From Archaeoglobi archaeon (GTDB lineage: Archaea; Halobacteriota; Archaeoglobi; Archaeoglobales; Archaeoglobaceae), in the NCBI GenBank assembly GCA_029259345.1, contig JAPDIX010000018.1, positions 1-35,997 on the forward strand: a stretch of DNA of 35,997 bases, written 5' to 3'. The stretch's first letter is position 1, and every line of letters starts with the position of its first letter. Below the pieces are notes generated by a model. It saw nothing but the letters and a program-made list of their open reading frames with translations, was not told the origin of the DNA and searched no databases. Both the position numbers and the translations under genes were made by a program. Of the stretch, positions 8,508 to 16,345 are shown in pieces.

Positions 8508-9215
8508 TTACTTGTTCATTCTCTTTATGTAGCTAACGGTCTTTCGGAATATGGCGTTTAGGGTCTGTATTTCATGCTTTCTTACCCTTGCTCTGCCAAG
8601 TATCCTGCGCAATACAACAACAGTTCTGTTAATTCTGTGTTCTGGGTATTCAACAGCTTTAAGCATATTTGTGAGATTTCTCAGAAAAACTTCGACATCT
8701 CCTACAGTAGCTGGTTCATCACCCTCATCGACTTTCATCTTAAGCTCCGGAGAACGGAGAAAGTAAAGGATAACAGCAGCAGCATGGCTTACATTCATAA
8801 CAGGATACTCTTCACTAGTTGGAACTCTTACGATAATGTGGCAGAGAGCCAGTTCATCATTGTATAAACCGTAATCTTCTCTCCCGAAAAGAACTGCGAC
8901 CTTGTTAGCCCCTTTAACGAGCTCAGAAAGCTCCTCAGGTGTTGCTAAGGTCTTGCGAAGATACTTGTAGTCTCCTCCCTCAATACCAGTAGTTCCCACA
9001 ACCAGATTCATCTGATGTAAAAACTCCTGCAGGTTCTCAACTTTGATTGCTCCCTCAAGCAAATCCTTCGCATGTGCTGCAGTGTGGTAACTTTCTTCTG
9101 TTACATTGCAGTTATACAGACAGATATTTTTGATTCCATAGTTTTTTGCGACTCTCGCTATAAATCCTACATTTTCAGGGATTTTTAGCTCAACAAGGAC
9201 AATGTAGATTTCCAT
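8508..9215 (-). CDS. trmJ: tRNA 2'-O-methyltransferase TrmJ (SPOUT)
   Basis: A SPOUT-class RNA methyltransferase of about 235 residues. The three TrmH/TrmJ motifs are present: IPENVGFIARVAKNYG near residues 10-25, AVLFGREDYGL near 105-115 (SAM knot), and YPVMNVSHAAAVILYF near 132-147. Archaeal TrmJ methylates the 2'-OH of C32 in tRNA. The ORF track extends 42 residues further upstream (to 9341) but that part is non-conserved and would run across the divergent NIF3 start; the ATG at 9215, starting MEIYIVLVELKIPENVG, matches the family. It leads an apparent two-gene transcript with the AI-2E family protein. Confidence 0.9.
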   Translation of the reverse strand: MEIYIVLVELKIPENVGFIARVAKNYGIKNICLYNCNVTEESYHTAAHAKDLLEGAIKVENLQEFLHQMNLVVGTTGIEGGDYKYLRKTLATPEELSELVKGANKVAVLFGREDYGLYNDELALCHIIVRVPTSEEYPVMNVSHAAAVILYFLRSPELKMKVDEGDEPATVGDVEVFLRNLTNMLKAVEYPEHRINRTVVVLRRILGRARVRKHEIQTLNAIFRKTVSYIKRMNK

Positions 9216-9294
9216 TGTTGCTATTGAGGGCTTTTGGATTAATTTTTGTTTCCTTGGGTTAGGTTCAAGTATAGGGTGGGGTAAAGTCAAACTC

Positions 9295-10032
9295 ATGAAA
9301 CTCGCTGAAATATGTGAATTTCTTGACGAGTACCTGAACATTAAAGAATATCAGGATGTTTCAAACAACGGTCTGCAGGTTGAGGGTGGAGAAGAGATCG
9401 AGAAGATTGGCTTTGCCGTTGATGCCTGCATGGAAAGCTTTAGAGCTGCAAAAGCAAATAGTGCAAATATGCTCATCGTTCATCACGGTATGATTTGGGG
9501 CGGGATAGATTACGTGAAGGGAGTGGTTAGGAGAAGGTTGGAGTATCTCTTGAGGAATGGCATATCACTCTACGCCGCCCATTTACCCCTCGATGCTCAC
9601 AGAGAAGTCGGGAACAACGTCATGATCTTGAAAAAAATCGGTGCAGAACCTCAAAAGGAGTTTGGAGAATACAAGGGTGTGAAGATTGGCTACTCTGCAG
9701 AATTTAACAGTCCAAAGAGCGTGGTGGAGATAGCTGAAAGGTTTGAACATTCACTCATTCTCCCATTCGGCACGGATAAGGTAAGAAAGGTGGCAGTGGT
9801 ATCGGGAAGAGGAGGCTTTGCTATTCCTGAGGCCATAGAAGAGGGGATTGAACTGCTTATAACGGGTGAGGCGGAGCATGAAGCCTATCATGTTGCCAAA
9901 GAAGGCGGATTAAACGTCATCTTCCTCGGACATTATGAGAGTGAGAGGTTTGGGGTTGAGAGCCTTAGAAGGGTTGTGGCTGAAAGGCTTGGAATAGACA
10001 CTGTCTTCATCCACGTCCCGACGAACCTCTGA
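9295..10032 (+). CDS. NIF3-like dinuclear metal protein
   Basis: A 245-residue NIF3/YbgI/DUF34 family protein, forming ring-shaped oligomers with a two-metal site per subunit; the cellular reaction is still uncertain (GTP cyclohydrolase-like activity has been reported for a bacterial member). Metal ligands are visible as IVHHGMIWGG (near 59-68), AAHLPLDAH (near 92-100) and, near the C-terminus, GHYESERFGVE. The ATG at 9295 gives the family-standard start MKLAEICEFLDEY. Its 3' end overlaps the convergent engB gene by 26 bases. The neighbours give no functional hint beyond a housekeeping setting. Confidence 0.92.
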   Translation: MKLAEICEFLDEYLNIKEYQDVSNNGLQVEGGEEIEKIGFAVDACMESFRAAKANSANMLIVHHGMIWGGIDYVKGVVRRRLEYLLRNGISLYAAHLPLDAHREVGNNVMILKKIGAEPQKEFGEYKGVKIGYSAEFNSPKSVVEIAERFEHSLILPFGTDKVRKVAVVSGRGGFAIPEAIEEGIELLITGEAEHEAYHVAKEGGLNVIFLGHYESERFGVESLRRVVAERLGIDTVFIHVPTNL

Positions 10033-10624
10033 AAGCCTTTGATGCATCTTTTAATCCCATAGAAATAAGATGCTGCTTTAAGTCCCTCTTCAGTTTTTCA
10101 ACGTTCCCCTTTTTTGCTGAAACAGGGTAAATTACGTGCTTCCAGTTCTGCCAAGGGGGTTGCATTCCGAGCTTTTCAGCTATCGTATCCAACAATCTCG
10201 GATCCTCAACCTTATCCATTTTATTCGCCGCAACAAAAACTTTGGGTGTAACTTCATCGAGAAACTCAAACATCTCAATCTCGATCGGAATTTCCCCCCT
10301 ACTCTCCCACCTTTCCGCTATTTCAACAAAGGAACTGGCATCTATAACCTCAACAGACGCTACTATTCGTGAGGCATTGTTCTCTATGTAGCGGACAACA
10401 AAATCCTTGATTCTCTCGTTGAATCCTTTTCCAACACCACTGACGTATCCAAAACCCGGTAAGTCGGTGAAAAGAACCCTACCAACCTGAAACGTATTCG
10501 GCTTTATTGTTGTTCCCGGCCTTTTACCCTTCCTTGCGTTGGTTTTTAGGAGGGTTGAAAAGAGGGTTGACTTGCCTACATTCGACCTGCCGGCAAATAC
10601 AACCTCCTTAAGGCCAGAGACCAT
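10007..10624 (-). CDS. engB: EngB-type GTPase
   Basis: A 205-residue TRAFAC GTPase of the EngB/YihA family, implicated in ribosome assembly. G1 is FAGRSNVGKST (residues 10-20), the switch region is KRPGTTIKP, G3 is TDLPGFGY, G4 is AANKMD and G5 is VSAK. It starts at an ATG inside the end of secG (17-base overlap), indicating coupled translation with the Sec61-beta subunit. Its last 26 bases overlap the convergent NIF3-like gene. Confidence 0.93.
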   Translation of the reverse strand: MVSGLKEVVFAGRSNVGKSTLFSTLLKTNARKGKRPGTTIKPNTFQVGRVLFTDLPGFGYVSGVGKGFNERIKDFVVRYIENNASRIVASVEVIDASSFVEIAERWESRGEIPIEIEMFEFLDEVTPKVFVAANKMDKVEDPRLLDTIAEKLGMQPPWQNWKHVIYPVSAKKGNVEKLKRDLKQHLISMGLKDASKAFRGSSGRG

Positions 10625-10796
10625 AGTAGGCGTTTAGTATTATGACAAGAACACCGGTGAGAATGCCTGCTACCAGAATAGTCTTTGGACTGACTTTGAT
10701 CTGGGTTTTCTCCTCCTCAAAATATCTCATTATACCTGCTGAAGACATCAGTGGTGGGGTCTTTGCCTTATCCTTCCGAACCTTAGCTTTAGCCAT
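10608..10796 (-). CDS. secG: Sec61-beta (SecG) translocon subunit
   Basis: A 62-residue archaeal Sec61-beta protein: a basic N-terminus, the family motif LMSSAGIMRYFEEEK near residues 16-30, a conserved IKVSPKTILV link and one C-terminal membrane segment. It is the small, non-essential third subunit of the SecYE(beta) protein-conducting channel. It is a divergent neighbour of the amidohydrolase across only 37 bases; TTTAAATA on the minus strand, about 26 bases before the ATG, is a fitting TATA box for a leaderless transcript carrying secG and engB. Confidence 0.95.
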   Translation of the reverse strand: MAKAKVRKDKAKTPPLMSSAGIMRYFEEEKTQIKVSPKTILVAGILTGVLVIILNAYYGLWP

Positions 10797-10833
10797 GGTA
10801 AAAGTTTTGTGGGGGAATATTTAAACTCTTCCC

Positions 10834-11802
10834 ATGGATACATACAGCGGCATCTTGGTCACCCACGAAGGGATATTTTACGGTGATCTGATTGTTGACG
10901 AGTTGACTTTCGAGGAAAGCAGGATTGAGAAAGATGATTTCGTAATCTCTCCAACGTTCTTCAATGCTCACACACATCTTGGCGATGCTGCTTTCCGAGA
11001 AGCTCCGAGAGAGGATTTAGAGTTACTTGTCGGGCCGAACGGATACAAGCACAGAATGCTCGCTCAAACTGATAAATCTGTTTTGAGAGATTACGCTGCT
11101 CTCGAGGTAAAGGAGAGCCGAAAATGCGGAACGTCACACTTTCTCGACTTCAGAGAGGGCGGGAAAGTGGGGCTTGCTGTAACAGAAGGTTTGGATGGGG
11201 TTCTAACCCTTGCCCGACCCTCAAGCGTTGAAGAGGCGGAGAAGATGGATGTATTTGGCTTTGCATACAGCAGCACAAGGGATCATGAAATGGATTTGAT
11301 TGAAGAAGTTAGAGGGCTTGCGAAAAGGAAGAAAAAGATTTTTGGAATTCATGCTGGAGAAAGGGATTGCGAAGATGTTGAATCCGCATTGTCTCTTCAT
11401 CCTGACCTCGTCGTGCACATGAACATGTGCCAGGAGATGATCAAGGCTTTTATTGATTCAGGGATCCCTGTTGTAAGCTGTATTCGAAGTAACGCTTTTT
11501 TCAACCTCATCAACCTAAGGAGCTATGAGATTCTTAGCGAATACGATCTCTGGCTCATTGGAACAGACAATGCGATGATCTCTACAGCTTCAATACTCGA
11601 CGAGATGCATTTTGCGGCTTATTTGATGGGTAATGAGGAGGCAATTTTCAGAGCGGCAACGTCTGGCTATGGAATTTTTAGTCTGAGACATGGTTATATA
11701 ATCTTTAACAGAGAATACAGTTTTAAACGAACGTCCAATCCGATTTTAACGCTCGTTAGAAGAGCGGGGATTCGAGACATTGAAAAGGTCGTGCTTCCCT
11801 GA
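10834..11802 (+). CDS. Amidohydrolase-superfamily protein
   Basis: A 322-residue metal-dependent hydrolase of the ATZ/TRZ-chlorohydrolase branch of the amidohydrolase superfamily. Metal ligands can be followed: FFNAHTHLGD (HxH, near residues 44-53), FGIHAGE (near 169-175), VVHMNMC (near 192-198) and the final metal Asp in LIGTDNAM (near 246-253). Such enzymes deaminate or hydrolyse C-N bonds in purines, pyrimidines or related rings; the substrate is not identifiable. At 322 residues it is shorter than the roughly 400 typical of this branch, mainly from a short flanking beta domain. It faces the frameshifted permease gene end to end with no gap. Confidence 0.85.
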   Translation: MDTYSGILVTHEGIFYGDLIVDELTFEESRIEKDDFVISPTFFNAHTHLGDAAFREAPREDLELLVGPNGYKHRMLAQTDKSVLRDYAALEVKESRKCGTSHFLDFREGGKVGLAVTEGLDGVLTLARPSSVEEAEKMDVFGFAYSSTRDHEMDLIEEVRGLAKRKKKIFGIHAGERDCEDVESALSLHPDLVVHMNMCQEMIKAFIDSGIPVVSCIRSNAFFNLINLRSYEILSEYDLWLIGTDNAMISTASILDEMHFAAYLMGNEEAIFRAATSGYGIFSLRHGYIIFNREYSFKRTSNPILTLVRRAGIRDIEKVVLP

Positions 11803-13397
11803 CTATCTCAAACGTCTGTATTCCTTTGCTTTTTTCAAAGCTTCATTTTTTAAGCTCTTCCTTTCGAAGTGGAGGTCTACACAGTGCTGTGGAGTAAGTC
11901 CCGCTTTATTCCTTATCTCTCTTGTAATCGTCTCTTTTTCAACCTTCTCCGCTTTATCCGTTAGAATCAGCAAGTCCACATCGTTTGCATTTTCAACTTC
12001 ACCCCTTGCCACGCTCCCTACGATATAAACCTCACTGTCGTCAAACCTCTTTCCTATTTCGTCCAGCACACCCGGAATCCATGTGTTCCATGTTCTGATG
12101 TTCTCTTCCCTTTTCCTTAGCTTTCTGTCAATGTAACTCTCGATCTCTCTCCCCGTCCAGAGCCTATATGCCCATTCGGAGAGAAATGAGACAGCAATTA
12201 AGGTAAACATGACCGACAGGGCATATGTGCTCTCTTTCATTATCCTCAATACCAGAATTGTAAAGGCAGATAATGCCATTGCTGCACCCAGAGAAGGAAT
12301 GACAGGATTTAGCCTGGTTTTGTTCCTAAGCTTTAACGCAGCAAGATTGACAGCAAAGAACACGAGCAAGAACCCTCCGCTACCCGCAGTCGCTATCGTT
12401 TCGAGGTTTGCAGTGTTTGATAAGATGACTGAGAGCAGAGATACTACAACCAATCCCTCGTAAGCCTGCCTCCAAACCCTCCTCTCGATTGCATGAGGGA
12501 GCTGCCCGAACTTTGCCACCATGTAGCTTGCTCTTGCAGTGCCGTAAAGAGTTGCGTTGATTGCAGAGCTTGTTGAGGCCAAGGCTGCAAAGGTTACAAG
12601 CCAGAATCCAAACTTTCCCAGAGAGGGTTCTGCTGCTATTGCCAGAGCATAGTCTCTTGCTTGAACTATTTTATCGTATGGTAAAGTTCCAACTGTAATG
12701 ATGGCAATGAAGATGTAGATTAACATTACGAGTATTACGGAGGCGTAAAATGCTTTTGAAAGGACTCTTGGGTGCTCAACATCCCCTCCAGCGTTTGCGA
12801 TGAGTTCAAACCCCTCGTATGCGAGGAATATGATCATCCCACCTGCCACGATGCCGGTCGTATCAGCCCAGTAAGGGGGCATCAGTCTTTCCGGCCTGAC
12901 GAGAGCTATGCCAGCCCCTACAACAGCCATTAGGACTGTTATCTTGAAGGCAACAAGCAAGTCTTCAGCTCTCCCGCTCACAACTGCCCCGTAAGCATTG
13001 AGAATCGTGAAAAGCAGGATAACAAAGGTGACAAAGATGCTCCTGAGTAGTGGTATTCCAAGCGCATTAGCAGCATAGCTGCCGAATGCATAGGCATATA
13101 AAGACATCATTATAACATAGCTTATGAGAAGCAAAATGTTCATCCCACCGGAAAACAGCCCAGTCCCAAATGCTTTTGTCAGGAACTCAATAGTCTCTCC
13201 CTCGCTCGGATACCTCAGGCTAAGCTTGGCGTATGAATAGGCAGTTGTCAGCGCCACTATACCCGCAAGAAAAAAGGCTATTGGAGCAGCCCTTTGGTGA
13301 GCTGAACACTCAATCCAAGGACGGCAAATATGCCCCCACCAATCATCCCTCCAACGCCTAGGCTGAAAGCCTCCCAAAACCCGATTTTCTCACGCAT
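11803..13397 (-). pseudogene. APC amino-acid permease fused to nucleotidyltransferase domain, frameshifted
   Basis: The N-terminus lies in one frame (ATG at 13397; IGFWEAFSLGVGGMIGGGIF, the first membrane helix of APC permeases) and the rest in another (from AAPIAFFLAGIVALTTAYSY onward). Adding one base in the CCC run at 13290-13292 joins LSVQLTKG to AAPIAFF perfectly, giving about 531 residues, so a one-base loss is inferred (real mutation or sequencing error). About twelve hydrophobic segments follow. The last ~96 residues form a Pol-beta-type nucleotidyltransferase domain with GSVARGE, DVDLL at the right spacing and a third Asp in CVDLHF, so its catalytic site looks intact. The permease part should import amino acids; a soluble nucleotidyltransferase tail suggests regulation by nucleotidylation, which is speculation. 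A TATA-like TATAAAT sits about 24 bases before the ATG. Confidence 0.8.
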
Positions 13398-13552
13398 ATA
13401 GCCTAAAATCTTGAGGTCATTTATACAAGTTTTTGTGAATCCTATAAAGCAGTTAAAAAGGAAAATTTTAACTACATAGTGAATCAGAAACAAACAAGCC
13501 CGATACTGAAGTATCGGATTTACAGAACACCGATGTCTGAAAAAGAAAACAG
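13398..13552. promoter_or_regulatory. Divergent control region with 18-base palindrome
   Basis: The 155-base spacer separates the permease from the respiratory operon. CCGATACT-GA-AGTATCGG (13500-13517) is a perfect 8-base-arm inverted repeat about 45 bases before the first operon start, and the best operator candidate. Two copies of GATGTCTG (13532 and 13555) flank the ribosome site. AGGTGAT at 13551-13557 is a strong ribosome site that selects the GTG at 13562 as the start of the first operon gene. Confidence 0.55.
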
Positions 13553-13561
13553 GTGATGTCT

Positions 13562-14764
13562 GTGAGAAAGATTGAGGTTGTGTTTGGTTTAACATTGTTG
13601 CTTTTAATATTGGTCGGCGCATTAGGAATACTGCAAATGCACACTCATCCCCTAATGCCCATCGAACCCTTTGAATCTGCAGAGGGAGTCCCTTGGAGGC
13701 TGTTGGTTGCCCTTTATGTCTTCTTTGTGGTCTCCACCACTGGTCTCTGTATAATCGCATCTCTCGGAGAGGTTTTTGGGTTTACCAAGCTTGAGCCAAT
13801 AGTCAAGGAAGGTTTGCTGATGGCTCTCGTCACAATACTCGTCGGATTGATGACGATAGGTCTAGAGATAGAGCAGGTCATGAGGGGCTATTACGCTTTA
13901 GCCGGACATGTAAACACGACCAGTGTGATGTTCTGGATGATTATGTTTTACGTTCTGTATGTCATCTTTCTTGTCGTGGAGATGTGGTTCTACTTCTACG
14001 ATGATCTGATAAAGCAAAGAGAGGAAGGCGGACTCAGAGGTTTGGTTGCAAGAATACTTACCATTCCAAAAGCAAGTGATACAAAGGATTTTGCGAAAGT
14101 TATCGGATTTGTGACAGTTTTTACAGCCATAATCGCCCACAGCAACCTTGGAGCACTTTTCGGAGTTAACTATCCCCCCTTCTGGCATGGTCCGTTGCTC
14201 CCAGTCTACTTTATCCTCTCAGCCATAGTCAGCGGTGCAGCCCTTACAGTTGTTGGCGTCTACATTACAGACTACATCAGGGGTGTTAAAATCGAAGGTG
14301 AGAGATATGAAGCAATTCAGATGCTGAGGGTCATTCTTGGTTTTGCCATCGTTGTGACAATTTTCTTCACAGCATGGAAGTTCATAATTAAAGCCTATCC
14401 CAACTCCACACTACTATCAAGGGAGAGCGTCTTGCCGTTTGTAAATGGAGAGTTTGCCTTTAACTTCTGGGTAATGGAAGTTGTGGTGGGTCTGCTTATA
14501 CCCTTAATTCTGCTTGCAGCTCCTCAGACTGGAAGGAAAGCTGAAGGGGTTTTTGCAGCCTCTCTCCTCACAGTGATTGGTATTTTCTTCCTGAGAATTG
14601 ATCTTGTGATGGGCGGACTTGCTCTGAAACTCATTACAGGGATGAGCTTTCCGTCACCAGTCTATCATCCCTTTGAGATCATGGCAACGCTCGGCTTCTT
14701 TGCGCTCACGATTTTCCTCTACTATGTCGGTTACAAACTGCTGCCGATGGAGGTGAGAGAGTGA
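13562..14764 (+). CDS. NrfD/PsrC/DsrP-type quinone-interacting membrane subunit
   Basis: A ~400-residue polytopic membrane protein with about ten hydrophobic segments, of the NrfD/PsrC/HmeB/DsrP superfamily, which exchanges electrons between membrane quinones and a partner ferredoxin-like subunit. Supporting pieces are the early TGLCIIASLGEVFG segment, the charged GLEIEQVMRGYY loop and conserved periplasmic-side His/Pro positions (MHTHPLMP; NYPPFWHGPLLP). The ORF track begins at 13553, but those bases are the ribosome site AGGTGAT, so GTG 13562 (MRKIEVVFG) is preferred. The stop overlaps the next gene's GTG in GTGA. Position directly before the iron-sulfur subunit is standard for this module. 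In an Archaeoglobales setting the quinone would be menaquinone. Confidence 0.88.
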   Translation: MRKIEVVFGLTLLLLILVGALGILQMHTHPLMPIEPFESAEGVPWRLLVALYVFFVVSTTGLCIIASLGEVFGFTKLEPIVKEGLLMALVTILVGLMTIGLEIEQVMRGYYALAGHVNTTSVMFWMIMFYVLYVIFLVVEMWFYFYDDLIKQREEGGLRGLVARILTIPKASDTKDFAKVIGFVTVFTAIIAHSNLGALFGVNYPPFWHGPLLPVYFILSAIVSGAALTVVGVYITDYIRGVKIEGERYEAIQMLRVILGFAIVVTIFFTAWKFIIKAYPNSTLLSRESVLPFVNGEFAFNFWVMEVVVGLLIPLILLAAPQTGRKAEGVFAASLLTVIGIFFLRIDLVMGGLALKLITGMSFPSPVYHPFEIMATLGFFALTIFLYYVGYKLLPMEVRE

Positions 14765-15498
14765 ACAGAAGGGACTTTCTCAAGCTAATCGCCGGATCTC
14801 TCCCGGCTGTAGCGCTTGTCAGAGGACAGAGTGCAGATGAGTCGGAGAAGAGCTATGTAATGGTTGTGGATGTTAACAAATGTACAGGGTGTGGAAATTG
14901 CGTTGTAGCGTGCAAGACTGAAAATGACGTGCCGATGAACTTCAAACTTTCCAGAACCTGGATTGAAGGTTATGCAGTCAAGGAGGAGATTCCGATTGAA
15001 GAAAGCGATGTTAGAAAGGAAGTACTCAGCACATCCAAAAACCCGTTCCTCGATAAAAGCTGGATTGAAACAACAAAGGGTCGAAAAACGTTTTACGTTC
15101 CAAAATTATGTAACCACTGCGCAAATGCACCTTGCGTGAACGTTTGCCCTGTTTACGCCAGATTTTATACCAAAGATGGAGTCGTTCTGGTGGACAAGGA
15201 GACTTGTATCGGTTGTAAGTACTGCATCGTCGCATGTCCTTATGGGGCAACCTTCATGCATCCAGAGCAGAAGGTTACAGACAAATGCACCTTCTGCTAC
15301 CACAGAATTAAGAGGGGTCTCAAACCCGCCTGCGTTCTTGCATGTCCAACAGGAGCGAGAGTTTTTGGAGATATAAACGATGAGAACAGCGAGGTAAGCA
15401 GATTGGTGAAAGAGAACAGGGTTGCTGTGTTGAAGCCAGAGGAAGGAACATTTCCAAGAGTGCTGTATATAGGTTTGGATTCGTATGTGGTGGAGTAA
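14761..15498 (+). CDS. Tat-exported four-[4Fe-4S] electron transfer subunit (NrfC/DsrO-like)
   Basis: A 245-residue ferredoxin-like protein. The N-terminus NRRDFLKLIAGSLPAVAL is a twin-arginine signal, placing the subunit on the outer face of the membrane. Four cysteine groups follow: CTGCGNCVVAC (near 41-51), CNHCANAPCVNVC (near 117-129), CIGCKYCIVAC (near 149-159) and CTFC plus CVLAC (near 178-197), enough for four [4Fe-4S] clusters as in NrfC, PsrB, DsrO and HmeA-type proteins. It overlaps the NrfD-like gene by four bases and should be its direct electron partner, relaying electrons between quinone and the three cytochromes encoded next. Start is GTG. Confidence 0.92.
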   Translation: MNRRDFLKLIAGSLPAVALVRGQSADESEKSYVMVVDVNKCTGCGNCVVACKTENDVPMNFKLSRTWIEGYAVKEEIPIEESDVRKEVLSTSKNPFLDKSWIETTKGRKTFYVPKLCNHCANAPCVNVCPVYARFYTKDGVVLVDKETCIGCKYCIVACPYGATFMHPEQKVTDKCTFCYHRIKRGLKPACVLACPTGARVFGDINDENSEVSRLVKENRVAVLKPEEGTFPRVLYIGLDSYVVE

Positions 15499-15501
15499 AG
15501 G

Positions 15502-15924
15502 GTGGTTGGAGTGAAGAGAAGAACGTTGATACTTGGACTGGGGTTTGCAGTGCTTGTTTACTTAGTCCTTTTTTTCTACGTTTTCGGACTCTCTCCAATG
15601 ATCACAAGCAGCAGCCAGTCAAAGTGGGTGGAGATGGAACTTTCCAAGGAACCGAAATTTGCAGACACCGAAATTTGCAAGGAGTGTCATTATCAGCTTT
15701 ACATCGGAATGAAGAATCACTCAGCAGTAAACTGCGAAGCCTGTCATGGAAGTGGTGTTGAACACACCATCAAGAGGTCAAGTGATACCATTATGATAGA
15801 TAAAACAAGAGATTTCTGCCTGAAGTGTCACTTGGATGTAGATGGAAGGGACGTAATCAAAACAGTAAACGAGACCCACTATGCTGGAGTGTACTGTGTC
15901 GTCTGCCACGATCCTCATAAGTAG
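15502..15924 (+). CDS. Membrane-anchored tetraheme cytochrome c
   Basis: About 140 residues with one N-terminal membrane anchor (ILGLGFAVLVYLVLFFYVFG) and four heme-binding motifs: CKECH, CEACH, CLKCH and CVVCH. Extra histidines (KNHSAV, VEHTI, ETHYAG) can serve as distal ligands. The track starts at GTG 15502; a second in-frame GTG at 15511 gives MKRRTLIL and is equally plausible. The layout (short, single anchor, four hemes) resembles small NrfH/DsrJ-like quinol-dehydrogenase cytochromes in outline, though I cannot assign it to one family. It lies three bases after the ferredoxin gene, in the same operon. Confidence 0.9.
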   Translation: MVGVKRRTLILGLGFAVLVYLVLFFYVFGLSPMITSSSQSKWVEMELSKEPKFADTEICKECHYQLYIGMKNHSAVNCEACHGSGVEHTIKRSSDTIMIDKTRDFCLKCHLDVDGRDVIKTVNETHYAGVYCVVCHDPHK

Positions 15925-15997
15925 CTTGGAGGTGTGAAGTTTGAAAATCGGAAGATTAATAAGTAAATCCCGTAACGGCCGAACTGGAGGTTATCCG

Positions 15998-16345
15998 ATG
16001 AGTAGAAGCCTAATAGCCTTTACCATCCTTTTAAGTGTATTTGTCCTCGGATGCGTCCAGCAGGAAGAAATCACATCCGTTGAAGAGTTGAAGGACTGTC
16101 AATGCCATGAGCTTGCCTACAAGTATCCAAAGCACGTCAATGGCACACCCTACTGCCTTGACTGTCATGAGATCGAGAAACACCCTGATGTGGATGCTGT
16201 TATCTCAGCCGATAATTGTTCCGAATGTCACGAGTCAAGCCTCTTCAGAATTCACATGCCCAACTACTCCTGTTCGGTCTGCCATGGTGATGCAAAGACG
16301 ATACATGAGAAGTTTGAAAAGAGTTTTGTGGAGGGGACAGAATGA
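15998..16345 (+). CDS. Multiheme cytochrome c lipoprotein with CxCH motif
   Basis: About 115 residues from ATG 15998, which follows a GGAGGTTAT ribosome site. The signal ends in a lipobox (FVLGC), so the protein should be lipid-anchored on the outer face. Three standard heme motifs are present: CLDCH, CSECH and CSVCH. A fourth position reads DCQCH, which is CxCH rather than CxxCH, and aligns with a normal motif in the next gene's product (both are followed by YPKH). The track start, TTG 15941, also has a good GGAGGTG site upstream and would add a 19-residue N-terminal extension before the same signal; it is possible but would give an unusually long, basic n-region. The stop overlaps the next ATG (ATGA). 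Confidence 0.88.
   Translation: MSRSLIAFTILLSVFVLGCVQQEEITSVEELKDCQCHELAYKYPKHVNGTPYCLDCHEIEKHPDVDAVISADNCSECHESSLFRIHMPNYSCSVCHGDAKTIHEKFEKSFVEGTE

Noticed and set aside
9216-9341. N-terminal extension of trmJ in the ORF track
   Set aside because: Non-conserved, overlaps the divergent NIF3 start, and a family-standard start exists at 9215.
13285-13300. Programmed frameshifting in the permease
   Set aside because: No canonical slippery heptamer in the right phase and no reason for recoding in this family; one lost base is simpler.
13278-13760. 160-codon minus-strand ORF before the permease, as a separate gene
   Set aside because: Only its last 39 codons are meaningful (the permease start); the rest is antisense to the NrfD-like gene and the control region.
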